From JAEUMG01 sp046349315 (GTDB taxonomy: Bacteria; Pseudomonadota; Alphaproteobacteria; Rhizobiales; Aestuariivirgaceae), in assembly GCA_046349315.1 (NCBI GenBank), contig JAXMCQ010000015.1, forward strand, positions 1-64,000: a DNA stretch of 64,000 bases. Direction: 5' to 3'. The position numbers were made by a program, and so were the translations under genes. Under the pieces are notes generated by a model that had not been told where the DNA came from, searched no databases, and saw only the letters and a program-made list of their open reading frames with translations. Each line of letters begins with the position of its first letter. Position 1 is the stretch's first letter. This document shows positions 1 to 8,176 of the stretch, one piece after another.

Positions 1-682
1 GGATCGCCGCATTGCCGGGCAATGTCATCCCAAGCGCCTCGGCGAGCGAGTTCATGGTGTTGGCAGTGCCCATGGTGTTGCAGAAGCCGGTCGAAGGTGC
101 GGAGGTTGCGACGAGGTCGACGAAACCTTCGTAATCGATCTTGCCGGTGGCCAGCAGTTCGCGGGCTTTCCACACGATGGTGCCGGAGCCGGTGCGCTCG
201 CCATGATACCAGCCATTGAGCATCGGGCCTGACGACAGCGCGATCGCCGGAATGTCGACGGTCGCCGCGCCCATCAGGCAGGCAGGCGTTGTCTTGTCGC
301 AGCCGACGGTCAGCACCACGCCATCAATCGGATAGCCGTAGAGGATTTCGACGAGCGAAAGGTAAGCGAGGTTGCGATCAAGCGATGCGGTCGGGCGCTT
401 GCCGGTTTCCTGGATCGGATGGATCGGAAATTCGAGCGCGATGCCGCCTGCCGCTGCGATACCGTCGCGCACGCGGCGCGCCAGTTCGACATGGACGCGG
501 TTGCAGGGCGCGATGTCGGAGCCGGTCTGGGCAATGCCGATGATCGGCTTGCCCGACTGCAATTCGCCGCGCGTCAGGCCGTAGTTTAGATAGCGCTCGA
601 GATAGAGCGCCGTCATGTCGGGATTGTCGGGATTGTCGAACCAGGCTTGCGAGCGGAGCTTGGTGGTCTTCTTGGCGGTCAT
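1..682 (-). CDS. IlvD/Edd-family dehydratase, N-terminal part
   Basis: The reading frame is open from an ATG at 682 to the window edge, giving 227 residues of the N-terminal part. It carries the two cysteine motifs that bind the iron-sulfur cluster in this family: GCDKTTPACLMGA, and STGFCNTMGTANTMN near the window edge. The family removes water from dihydroxy acids (dihydroxy-acid dehydratase in branched-chain amino-acid synthesis, or sugar-acid dehydratases). The N-terminal run with RSQAWFDNPDNPDMTALYLER resembles the sugar-acid (arabonate/xylonate-type) branch more than classical IlvD, but this is my recollection of the family. The C-terminal part is missing, so the substrate cannot be settled here. 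The gene runs in the same direction as sdhB, 64 bases downstream of it. Confidence 0.85.
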   Translation of the reverse strand, partial: MTAKKTTKLRSQAWFDNPDNPDMTALYLERYLNYGLTRGELQSGKPIIGIAQTGSDIAPCNRVHVELARRVRDGIAAAGGIALEFPIHPIQETGKRPTASLDRNLAYLSLVEILYGYPIDGVVLTVGCDKTTPACLMGAATVDIPAIALSSGPMLNGWYHGERTGSGTIVWKARELLATGKIDYEGFVDLVATSAPSTGFCNTMGTANTMNSLAEALGMTLPGNAAI

Positions 683-746
683 GCGTGCACCTTCGGGTCT
701 AATCGTGCTTTAGGCGGAATGGCGGGTGAGAGTCTATATGCAGTGC

Positions 747-1523
747 TTATAAGCGGCGCTCGACCATCAGCTTCTTGATCTCGGCAATCGCCCTGGCGGG
801 GCTCAGGCCCTTGGGGCAAGCCTTGGCGCAGTTCATGATGGTGTGGCAGCGATAGAGGCGGAACGGGTCTTCGAGATTGTCGAGGCGATCGCCGGTCTTC
901 TCATCGCGGCTGTCGATCAGCCAGCGATAGGCCTGGAGAAGGGCCGCGGGCCCCAGATAGCGATCGCCATTCCACCAATAGGACGGGCAGGAGGTGGAGC
1001 AGCAGGCGCAGAGGATGCACTCATAAAGCCCGTCGAGCTTGGCGCGATCCTCGTGGCTCTGGCGCCATTCGGCCTGGGGTTCAGGCGTGTCGGTCTGCAG
1101 CCAGGGCTCGATCTCGCGGTGCTGGGCATAGAACTGGGTGAGATCCGGCACCAGATCCTTGATCACCGGAAGATGCGGCAAGGGATAGATTTTCACCGGC
1201 CCCTTGATCTCGTCGATATGCTTGACGCAGGCGAGCGTGTTGGTGCCGTCGATATTCATCGAACACGAGCCGCACACGCCTTCACGGCAGGAGCGCCGGA
1301 AGGTAAGCGTCGGGTCGATCTCGTTCTTGATCTTGATCAGCGCGTCGAGAACCATCGGCCCGCATTTGCGCATGTCGATCTGATAGGTGTCGATGCGCGG
1401 ATTGGCGCCGTCGTCGGGATTCCAGCGGTAGATGCGGAATTCGCGCATGTCGCCTGAATCCGGCGAGACCCAAGTCTTGCCGGGCTGGATCTTGGAATTT
1501 TTGGGAAGGGTGAGCGCGACCAT
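747..1523 (-). CDS. sdhB: Succinate dehydrogenase iron-sulfur subunit
   Basis: SdhB (258 aa) carries electrons from the flavin of SdhA to ubiquinone in complex II at the inner membrane. All three cluster motifs are intact: C79, C84, C87 and C99 for [2Fe-2S] (CREGVCGSC); C169, C172, C175 and C179 (CILCACCSTSC), and C226, C232 and C236 (CHTIMNCAKAC), for the [4Fe-4S] and [3Fe-4S] centres. Length is normal. It is the last gene of the operon. The preceding gene is normally sdhA; here a GIY-YIG gene ends only five bases before this start. I see no strong Shine-Dalgarno in those bases (GAAACTAAAAGCC), so translation may depend on coupling to the inserted gene. Confidence 0.98.
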   Translation of the reverse strand: MVALTLPKNSKIQPGKTWVSPDSGDMREFRIYRWNPDDGANPRIDTYQIDMRKCGPMVLDALIKIKNEIDPTLTFRRSCREGVCGSCSMNIDGTNTLACVKHIDEIKGPVKIYPLPHLPVIKDLVPDLTQFYAQHREIEPWLQTDTPEPQAEWRQSHEDRAKLDGLYECILCACCSTSCPSYWWNGDRYLGPAALLQAYRWLIDSRDEKTGDRLDNLEDPFRLYRCHTIMNCAKACPKGLSPARAIAEIKKLMVERRL

Positions 1524-1528
1524 GGCTT

Positions 1529-2302
1529 TTAGTTTCTATATTTAGGTATCTGCGAATTGATAATTTCGTTGGGAGTAATGCGTGTCATCAGCGCTTCAAA
1601 ATTTGAGATTACTGATTGGTGCAAACGATATGCAGAGCAGTATTCGGCGAATTCGCGCAGGGGAACTGATCTTCTTACGAATTGGCCATGGTCGTTTGTG
1701 AGTCTGATCGAGGCCGTCCTATTGGTAAACCGCTGCCCCATTTCATTCAGCAGGTGATTTTTCTCGGTCTTACCGATATAGAGCAATCTACCGCTGGAGT
1801 TGTAGAAAGCATATATGCCTTGAGATTTCGAGAGAGCATCACACAGTTCTTTTGAGTCAATGCGGTTTCTTAGGCTATTTGCTTTTCCAACCTGGTGTGG
1901 TGCGAGCTTTCGAAATTCGAATATGGTGTCAAATGCGCCTCTTACATATCTTTGCTCGAGGCGCTTCATCACGTTGCGGGCCACTGTCTTCGAAAGCGGA
2001 TTGGACTCCCATGCGGCTATTTGCGCGGGCGCCACAGAAAGTTTCCTCGCAAGTTGGTTGTTATTACCGCAGCCAAGTTCCAGTTTCATGGCTTTGATAA
2101 GTGTTTCGCTCGCGCGCTTAGAAACGGCTCGCCCAAAACAACGAACCACGTTTTTCGCGATTGTCTTCGTCAAATTGGCGTTGTGCCAATATGCGACTTG
2201 GGCGGCGCTAACCGAAAGTTCAGTCGCAAGTTGGTTGTTATTTTTGCAGGAGAGTACTTCCTTCAAGGCATCAATTAGGTGCTTTCCGGACTTCTTGCCC
2301 AT
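1529..2302 (-). CDS. GIY-YIG nuclease with two HTH-like repeats, inside the sdh operon
   Basis: A 257-residue protein whose ATG overlaps the sdhA stop codon by one base (TGATG). Residues 9-58 and 68-117 are two copies of one unit, each with the pattern NNNQLAxxLSVxxAQxAxW, which looks like a helix-turn-helix of the phage CI/CII type. The C-terminal half is a GIY-YIG nuclease domain: GIY at 162-164, YIG at 175-177, R191, E236 in SNFEALMTRITPN. All expected catalytic positions are present, so it should be active. Three 60-base lines I counted are 38-50% GC, against about 57-62% in sdhA. It does not belong to complex II. A free-standing homing-type or otherwise mobile endonuclease that landed between sdhA and sdhB is my inference. 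An in-frame extension upstream of 2302 would run into sdhA out of frame and is not credible. Confidence 0.85.
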   Translation of the reverse strand: MGKKSGKHLIDALKEVLSCKNNNQLATELSVSAAQVAYWHNANLTKTIAKNVVRCFGRAVSKRASETLIKAMKLELGCGNNNQLARKLSVAPAQIAAWESNPLSKTVARNVMKRLEQRYVRGAFDTIFEFRKLAPHQVGKANSLRNRIDSKELCDALSKSQGIYAFYNSSGRLLYIGKTEKNHLLNEMGQRFTNRTASIRLTNDHGQFVRRSVPLREFAEYCSAYRLHQSVISNFEALMTRITPNEIINSQIPKYRN

Positions 2303-4143
2303 CAATACACCCGCGCCTTGGGCTTGATGTATTCGATGTCGTTCGACAGCGTATAGGTGTGCACCGGGCGATAGGCGAGCCGCACCTTGCGTTTCGCCCA
2401 ATCCGCCCATGAGAGCGTGTGTTTCATCCAGTTGACGTCGTCGCGTTCGGGGAAATCCTCGCGCGCATGGGCGCCACGGCTTTCCTGGCGCGCCAGCGCA
2501 CCTTCGATGGTCACAGCCGCCTGTTCGATCAAATTGGCATATTCGAGCGTCTCGACGAGATCGGAATTCCAGATCAGCGACCGATCCGTGACGCGGATAT
2601 CGTCGGTCGCGTTCCAGACTTCGGCAATCTTTTTCGTTCCCTCGGCGAGAATGTCCTTGGTGCGGAAGACGGCGCAATTATCCTGCATGGCGCGCTGCAT
2701 GCGCAGTCGCAGTTCCGCGGTCGGCGTTCCGCCCTTGGCTTCGCGATAGCGATCGAGGCGCGCAACCGTTGCCTCGCCCGCATCGCGCGGCAGATCGCCA
2801 TGCGGCGAATTGGGCTGCACGGTCTCGGCACATTTCAGCGCCACGGCACGGCCGAAGACGACGAGGTCGATGAGCGAGTTGGAGCCCAAGCGATTGGCGC
2901 CGTGAACGGAAACGCAAGCCGCCTCGCCGATCGCGAATAGTCCGGGCACGGTCTTTTCGTGATCCTTGGGATCGCCGGCGAGCGCCTCGCCCCAGTAGTT
3001 GGTGGGAATGCCACCCATATTGTAGTGCACTGTCGGCAAGACGGGAATCGGCTCGCGAGTCAAATCGACGCCGGCAAAAATGCGCGCCGATTCGGTAATG
3101 CCGGGGAGCCTCTCTTCCAATACCGCGGGATCGAGATGATCAAGATGCAAATGAATGTGGTCGCGGTTCGGCCCATGGCCGCGGCCTTCGCGGATTTCAA
3201 TCGTCATCGAGCGCGATACGACATCGCGCGAGGCCAAGTCCTTGGCGGAGGGCGCATAGCGCTCCATGAAGCGCTCGCCTTCGGAATTGGTGAGATAGCC
3301 GCCTTCGCCGCGCGCGCCTTCGGTGATGAGACAGCCCGCACCATAAATGCCGGTCGGATGGAATTGCACGAATTCCATGTCCTGAAGCGGCAAGCCGGCG
3401 CGCAATACCATGGCATTGCCGTCGCCGGTACAAGTATGGGCGGAGGTCGCCGATAAATAGGCGCGGCCATAGCCGCCCGTCGCAATGACCGTCTTGTGAG
3501 CGCGGAAGCGATGGACGGTTCCGTCCTCGAGGCAGAGCGCCATGACACCGCGGCAGGTGCCATTGTCCATGATGAGGTCAAGCGCGAAATACTCGATGAA
3601 GAACTCCGCCGAATGCCGGAGCGACTGGCCATAAAGCGTATGCAGCATGGCATGGCCGGTGCGGTCGGCGGCGGCGCATGTCCTTTGCGCCGGCGGGCCT
3701 TCGCCGAAATTCATCATCATACCGCCAAAGGGGCGCTGATAGATCTTGCCTTCCTCGGTGCGCGAGAAGGGCAGGCCGAAATGCTCAAGCTCGTAAACGG
3801 CGGTCGGCGCGTTGCGGCAAAGATATTCGATGGCGTCCTGGTCGCCCAGCCAATCGGCGCCCTTCACCGTGTCAAACATATGCCAGCGCCAATCATCGGG
3901 GCCCATATTGGCGAGCGATGCGGCGATGCCGCCTTGTGCCGCGACGGTGTGCGAGCGGGTCGGAAATACCTTGGTGATGCAGGCGGTCTTCAATCCGGCC
4001 TGGCTTGCGCCCAGGGTAGCGCGAAGTCCTGAGCCGCCGGCGCCGACCACCACGACGTCGAAAGTATGATCGGTAATTGGATAGGCGCGGCCATTGATGG
4101 CGTAGCTTCTAGGAACTGCTGCCGGTGTTTCGGTCGACGCCAT
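2302..4143 (-). CDS. sdhA: Succinate dehydrogenase flavoprotein subunit
   Basis: SdhA (613 aa) oxidises succinate to fumarate with covalently bound FAD. The Rossmann motif VVVGAGGSG is at residues 31-39, the flavin-attachment histidine lies in SHTVAAQGG, and the substrate-site segments HPTGIYGAG and HGANRLGSNSLIDLV are present. The ATG at 4143 (MASTETP) is chosen because it follows the sdhD stop by four bases; an upstream in-frame start at 4194 would add 17 residues overlapping sdhD. The C-terminus (KPKARVY) is complete, so the neighbouring GIY-YIG gene did not cost sdhA any residues. Confidence 0.98.
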   Translation of the reverse strand: MASTETPAAVPRSYAINGRAYPITDHTFDVVVVGAGGSGLRATLGASQAGLKTACITKVFPTRSHTVAAQGGIAASLANMGPDDWRWHMFDTVKGADWLGDQDAIEYLCRNAPTAVYELEHFGLPFSRTEEGKIYQRPFGGMMMNFGEGPPAQRTCAAADRTGHAMLHTLYGQSLRHSAEFFIEYFALDLIMDNGTCRGVMALCLEDGTVHRFRAHKTVIATGGYGRAYLSATSAHTCTGDGNAMVLRAGLPLQDMEFVQFHPTGIYGAGCLITEGARGEGGYLTNSEGERFMERYAPSAKDLASRDVVSRSMTIEIREGRGHGPNRDHIHLHLDHLDPAVLEERLPGITESARIFAGVDLTREPIPVLPTVHYNMGGIPTNYWGEALAGDPKDHEKTVPGLFAIGEAACVSVHGANRLGSNSLIDLVVFGRAVALKCAETVQPNSPHGDLPRDAGEATVARLDRYREAKGGTPTAELRLRMQRAMQDNCAVFRTKDILAEGTKKIAEVWNATDDIRVTDRSLIWNSDLVETLEYANLIEQAAVTIEGALARQESRGAHAREDFPERDDVNWMKHTLSWADWAKRKVRLAYRPVHTYTLSNDIEYIKPKARVY

Positions 4144-4147
4144 GGTA

Positions 4148-4522
4148 TCAGCCCCCCAGCGCCATGGTGATGATCGCGTAGAGTGCGGCGACACCGAGCA
4201 GCAGCGTGAAGAATGTGTTGAAGAGGATGGCGGTCAATTTGAGCGCAGGGCCGTGCACGTAATCCTCGATGATGACCTGCATGCCGAGGCGCATGTGCCA
4301 GAGCACCGAGAGGAAGGCGAGCGCCAATAGGATGGCAACGATCGGATGATGAACGCTCGTCACAAGCTCGGCGCGGCTCGCGCCCAGATGGGCGATGACG
4401 AAGCCGATCATGAACAGGATAAGCGGGATATTGGCGATTGCGGTCACGCGCTGCAGCCACCAATGTTCAGTGCCGGTCTTGGCGGAGCCGAGGCCGCGGG
4501 CGCGGGAGAGCGGGGTACGCAT
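4148..4522 (-). CDS. sdhD: Succinate dehydrogenase membrane anchor subunit
   Basis: A 124-residue protein with three hydrophobic segments, beginning MRTPLSRARGLGSAKTGTEHWW and containing QRVTAIANIPL and WHMRLGMQVIIEDYVHG, which match the SdhD anchor of alphaproteobacteria. It binds haem b and the quinone site together with SdhC. The ATG at 4522 lies two bases after the sdhC stop; an in-frame GTG two codons upstream overlaps that stop and is a possible alternative. The next gene, sdhA, starts four bases after its stop. Confidence 0.95.
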   Translation of the reverse strand: MRTPLSRARGLGSAKTGTEHWWLQRVTAIANIPLILFMIGFVIAHLGASRAELVTSVHHPIVAILLALAFLSVLWHMRLGMQVIIEDYVHGPALKLTAILFNTFFTLLLGVAALYAIITMALGG

Positions 4523-4524
4523 GC

Positions 4525-4923
4525 TCACTTCATCACCCCATAGGCGATCACCCACAGCAGGATGGTGAGCGCGATCGCGCCGATGAGATTCGCGCGGGCA
4601 AGCCATTCGACGGTCTTGAGCTCGAAGCCGTGGCCGGTATCCCAGAGGAGATGGCGCAGGCCGCCGAGCGCGTGATGGATCAACGCCCAGTTGAAGCCGA
4701 ACAGGATGATCCGGCCGAACCAATGGCCGAAGAAGGCTTGCGCCACATCGAAGGAAGCGTCTGATCGCGCCGCCGCCACCAGCCACCAGATCAGCAACAG
4801 GATGCCGACATAGAGCGCCGCGCCGGTGATGCGATGGAAGATCGACATCATCATCGTCAGCATCGGCCGGTAGATCTGCAAATGCGGCGAAAGCGGCCGC
4901 ACCGCCGGTTTGGTCTCACTCAT
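4525..4923 (-). CDS. sdhC: Succinate dehydrogenase cytochrome b556 subunit
   Basis: A 132-residue membrane protein and the first gene of the sdh operon. RPLSPHLQIYR and SIFHRITGAALYVG form the SdhC signature, and the histidine-rich HHALGGLRHLLWDTGHG segment holds the haem-ligand region. Three transmembrane helices are visible. The divergent methyltransferase gene starts about 125 bases away, so the sdh promoter should lie in 4924-5048. I could not pick out a convincing -35/-10 pair there. Confidence 0.96.
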   Translation of the reverse strand: MSETKPAVRPLSPHLQIYRPMLTMMMSIFHRITGAALYVGILLLIWWLVAAARSDASFDVAQAFFGHWFGRIILFGFNWALIHHALGGLRHLLWDTGHGFELKTVEWLARANLIGAIALTILLWVIAYGVMK

Positions 4924-5048
4924 GAGGTCCGTGGTCCGTCTCTGGCGAGAACGCTTCTAAACCGGTCTTTGCTGCACTGCAAATGGAAGCAAGATCGGTT
5001 ATGGTGCATGGCTTCCATGCGGAATCGGACGCTCCGGAAAGGCCAATT

Positions 5049-5861
5049 ATGAACGCGAGCCGCCCTGAAGCCTATATCATACGCGGCGGAGAGAAGGGCC
5101 GCCAGCGGCTTGGCATCCTGTCGCGCATTCTTGCCGCAAGCACCAATGCATTGCTCGACCGGGTCGGCCCCATCGAAGGCGCGCAGATCATCGACATGGG
5201 CTGCGGCGGCGGCGATGTGGCGCTCGAACTGGCGCGCCGTGCAGGACCCCATGGTCACGTCTGGGGCTATGATCTTGACAGCAGGATCCTGGAACTCGCC
5301 CGCAGCGAAGCGGAGGATGCGGGCCAATCGAATGTGACCTTTGCCGAGGTCGATATCGCCGGCGTATGGCCGCGCCGCGCCGCCTCGATCATCTATGCGC
5401 GCTTCATCCTCACCCACGTACCCGATCCCGCCGCGGTCGTGGGGCGGGCGTGGAAGGCACTCAGTCCCGGCGGCACCATGATCGTCGAAGACATCGATAT
5501 GGAAGGCCGCTTCTGGGATCCGCCGGTTGCGGCCCTGACGCGGATGACCGAGCTTTACATGGAAGCGGCGCGACGGCGCGGCTGCGATCCGACGATCGGC
5601 CGCAGGCTGGTGCGATTGCTCGGCCATGCCGGCTTCGAGAACGTGGAATCGAACCTGGTTCAGCCTTTTGGGCGCGCCGGCGATATCAAGGAACTGGCGA
5701 AGCTTGATTTCGCCAATATCGCCGATGCGATCGTTTCGCTGGGCCTTTTGGGGCGGGCCGAGGCGGATGCACTGGCGGCGCAAGTCAATGCCTATGCGGA
5801 GCGCTCCGACACGACGATCTCATTGCCGCGCGTGTTCCAGGTGGTGGCAAGGAAGAAGTGA
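5049..5861 (+). CDS. Class I SAM-dependent methyltransferase
   Basis: A 270-residue protein with motif I VIDMGCGGGDVALELA-type (seen as IIDMGCGGG), an acidic residue after strand 2 (GYDLDSRIL) and post-motif segments (ARFILTHVPDP, LSPGGTMIVEDIDM). This is the UbiE/SmtA-like fold that methylates small molecules; the substrate cannot be told. I chose the ATG at 5049 because GGAAAGG sits eight bases upstream; an earlier ATG at 4983 has no ribosome-binding site. It is transcribed divergently from sdhC and followed by a palindromic repeat, so it is probably monocistronic. Confidence 0.8.
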   Translation: MNASRPEAYIIRGGEKGRQRLGILSRILAASTNALLDRVGPIEGAQIIDMGCGGGDVALELARRAGPHGHVWGYDLDSRILELARSEAEDAGQSNVTFAEVDIAGVWPRRAASIIYARFILTHVPDPAAVVGRAWKALSPGGTMIVEDIDMEGRFWDPPVAALTRMTELYMEAARRRGCDPTIGRRLVRLLGHAGFENVESNLVQPFGRAGDIKELAKLDFANIADAIVSLGLLGRAEADALAAQVNAYAERSDTTISLPRVFQVVARKK

Positions 5862-5863
5862 TA

Positions 5864-5988
5864 CTCCCTCCCCCTTGTGCGGAGGGCAGGGGTGGGGGTT
5901 GCGTAGAACTCACAAGCGTTTGTTGAAAGCTGTTCGGCTGGGGCTGGACGACCCCCACCCTTAATCCCTCCCCACAAGGGGGAGGGAA
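5864..5988. repeat. Palindromic intergenic repeat, type A
   Basis: The outer arms CTCCCTCCCCCTTGTG and CACAAGGGGGAGGGA are inverted copies, and an inner pair (GGGGTGGGGGT and ACCCCCACCC) lies between them. The element begins three bases after the methyltransferase stop. Shorter related hairpins occur at 36092-36118 and 40888-40919. Such G/C-run palindromes are common dispersed intergenic elements in alphaproteobacteria and can form strong RNA hairpins. Confidence 0.8.
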
Positions 5989-6018
5989 ATGAATGCCGTT
6001 CTGCGGATAACACCCAAC

Positions 6019-6117
6019 CTTGTCATTGCCGGGCTTGTCCCGGCAATCCATTCCTCCGCCTACTGATGAAGTGGAGTTTCGGCACAATGGATCCCCCCAA
6101 CAAGTGCGGGGATGACG
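6019..6117. repeat. Palindromic intergenic repeat, type B
   Basis: The left half contains TTGTCATTGCCGGGCTTG and a CCCGGCAATCCATT arm. About 35 bases later the right half runs AATGGATC to GGGGATGACGAA. The same TGTCAT...ATCCAT...ATGGAT...ATGACA layout recurs at 15509-15602, so this is a dispersed repeat family. Together with the type A repeat it fills most of the gene-free stretch 5862-6184. Confidence 0.8.
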
Positions 6118-6184
6118 AACTTTTCTGCTGCTATGGCAGTATCATCTTGGTGCCGAACGGTGCCTGCCGTGCAAGTATCCAAAA

Positions 6185-7297
6185 CTACTCGATCAAATCC
6201 GGCATCAAACGCTTGGCGAGTGCATAGGCGATGTCGGTGGCGGAATTTGAGAAATTCGAAGCAAGGTTGCCTTCTATGACAATCGTGGCATCGGCGGCGG
6301 CTACATAGAACATTGCTGTCGTATAACCGAAGATCGCGCCATTGTGACCGATGAGGCCGCCGAAATCGGCGATCCCCAATCCATAGCCCACGTGAATCGG
6401 CTTGGTCGCGATCGCGCCGAATTTCATCTGCTCGGCATGGGTTTGCGGCTTCAGCAGCGCCCCGGTCGCCAGCGCCTTTGACCAGATGCGCAGATCGTCA
6501 AGCGTCGAGATCATGGCGCCGGCCGACCAGGCCACCGCTGGATTGCTCGCGGTGAAGTCGCGAGGCGCGCCCTTGCCGTCCTCTCCGGCATAATAGCCGC
6601 GCGCGAAGGGTTCGGGCATTGTTGAAGCGGTCGGAAAGCTGGTGTCGGCCAATTTCAGAGGAGCAATAATCTCCTCGCGGATCACGTCCTCAACCGGCTT
6701 GCGGGTCACTTTCTCGATAATCATGCCGAGGAAAATGTAGTTGGTATCGCAGTAAGCGACTTTCTCTCCCGGCGCGAAGTCCGGTTCATGGCGGTTGACG
6801 ATCGCCACCACATCCTGCGGCGAAAACGTCATCAACGGATCGGCGGTGAAGTCGGCAAGGAATTGCCGGTCGCTGGTGAAGTCGTAGATGCCTGAGCGCA
6901 TTCCGAGGAGATCACGAATGGTGATCTTGTCGCCGTTCGGAATGCCGGTGATCCAGGTGGCAAGCGTGTCGTCAAGCTTGAGCTTGCCCTGATCGACCAG
7001 GCGCAAAGCGGCCACCGCAACGAAAGATTTCGTGATACTCGCGATGCGGACGTGATCCTCCGGCTTCATCGGTGCTTTCGTCGCAATATCGCCGACACCG
7101 AAGGCGCGTGTAAATTCGCCGCGGCCCGGAATCGAGATGCCGACGATGAGGCCCGGTTGCCGCTGGGCGGTCATGCCCGCTTCTATCAATTGCACGATCG
7201 CGGCTTCTTCGGCGGCCGGAAACGGCGTGTCGGCGCGCGCCGAAGCGGTGAATAAAGTTATGGCAGCCGCGATGGCTGCGACGATCCTTATCGACAC
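6185..7297 (-). CDS. Exported serine hydrolase, beta-lactamase class C / DD-peptidase family
   Basis: A 370-residue protein with an N-terminal signal peptide (MSIRIVAAIAAAITLFTASARA). The active-site SxxK is S87-I-T-K90, and the third motif is H318-N-G. The middle motif, usually YxN, reads Y182-C-D184, so the conserved Asn is replaced by Asp. The family includes DD-carboxypeptidases, esterases and true class C beta-lactamases; nothing here points to antibiotic resistance specifically. The next gene upstream on this strand is a predicted L,D-transpeptidase, which would fit a cell-wall role. Confidence 0.85.
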   Translation of the reverse strand: MSIRIVAAIAAAITLFTASARADTPFPAAEEAAIVQLIEAGMTAQRQPGLIVGISIPGRGEFTRAFGVGDIATKAPMKPEDHVRIASITKSFVAVAALRLVDQGKLKLDDTLATWITGIPNGDKITIRDLLGMRSGIYDFTSDRQFLADFTADPLMTFSPQDVVAIVNRHEPDFAPGEKVAYCDTNYIFLGMIIEKVTRKPVEDVIREEIIAPLKLADTSFPTASTMPEPFARGYYAGEDGKGAPRDFTASNPAVAWSAGAMISTLDDLRIWSKALATGALLKPQTHAEQMKFGAIATKPIHVGYGLGIADFGGLIGHNGAIFGYTTAMFYVAAADATIVIEGNLASNFSNSATDIAYALAKRLMPDLIE

Positions 7298-7321
7298 GCG
7301 CGATGATCTCCGTGACTAGAG

Positions 7322-7858
7322 CTACAGTACAATTACCTTCGTGCCGATCGGCACCATGTCGTAAAGCTGGATCACTTCCTCGTTCAGCATACGGATACAG
7401 CCGGAAGACGCGGCCTTCCTGATCGATTGCGGCTCGTTGGTGCCATGGATGCGAAAGAGCGTGTCATGGCCGCCGTCGAAGAGATACATGGCGCGGGCAC
7501 CCAGGGGATTATCGGGACCGCCCGGCATGCCATTGGCATATTCGGCCAGTTCCGGACGCCGCTTGATCATCGAGCTAGGCGGCGTCCATTTCGGCCATTC
7601 GACCTTGCGGCCGACCTTGGCAATGCCCGACCATCGGAAGCCATCCTTGCCGACCGCCACGCCATAGCGCGTCGCCTCGCCGTCACCGAGGATGTGATAG
7701 AGCCAGCGCTCGCTCGTATCGATGATGATCGTGCCTGGCGCTTCCCAGGTGTCGTAATAGACATACTCGGCGCCCTCGTAATAGGCGGCCTCGGCCTTGG
7801 CGGCGGTCAGGCCCAGCGCGGCGGCGCCGGCGAGTGTCAAGAAAGCTCTGCGATGCAT
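7322..7858 (-). CDS. L,D-transpeptidase (YkuD), Tat-exported
   Basis: A 178-residue protein. The catalytic signature spans H138 (RIHGTN) to C154 (SSGCIRM), the YkuD active site that forms 3-3 peptidoglycan cross-links or attaches proteins to the wall. The N-terminus MHRRAFLTLAGAAALG is a twin-arginine signal, so the protein is probably exported folded and the ATG at 7858 is preferred over an in-frame start at 7939. It is short: little more than signal and catalytic domain, with no LysM or peptidoglycan-binding repeat. Confidence 0.92.
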   Translation of the reverse strand: MHRRAFLTLAGAAALGLTAAKAEAAYYEGAEYVYYDTWEAPGTIIIDTSERWLYHILGDGEATRYGVAVGKDGFRWSGIAKVGRKVEWPKWTPPSSMIKRRPELAEYANGMPGGPDNPLGARAMYLFDGGHDTLFRIHGTNEPQSIRKAASSGCIRMLNEEVIQLYDMVPIGTKVIVL

Positions 7859-8176
7859 GGTGATAAGACGTCGTTGCCAGTTCCCATCCGTTGGCGATGG
7901 TCGCTGCGAATTTGCGCAGAAATGTGACCCGTTCGGCAATTGCTACCGGTGCGGGAAGCTTTTCTGACTTTCATCCTGTGATAGAAATCGATTCTACAGC
8001 CCTAGGAAGCCCGTGGAGAGGCAGGAAGCGATTCCGGCTACCCCCCTACCGCCCGGAGCCCGAAGGCTTCTCTACGGCCTTCCTTGGCCCGGCACGGGGC
8101 ATCCTATGGGCGATCGTTCCCTTTTTGTACGATCGGCTCTTCTGGCTACTATCTAAGATTGATCACAGCTCTGGTG
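7859..8176. other. Gene-free stretch between ldt and acs
   Basis: I see no convincing gene in these 318 bases. A frame running 7891-8301 on the + strand has no family features and enters acs antisense. The stretch contains an imperfect hairpin (GGGCGATCGTTCCC, five bases later GTACGATCG) near 8108-8140, which could act in termination of acs, but there is no run of T on the acs side. Confidence 0.5.

Noticed and set aside
2303..2677. In-frame upstream extension of the GIY-YIG gene
   Set aside because: It runs antiphase through sdhA, is Arg-rich shadow translation, and the ATG at 2302 gives a complete protein coupled to the sdhA stop.
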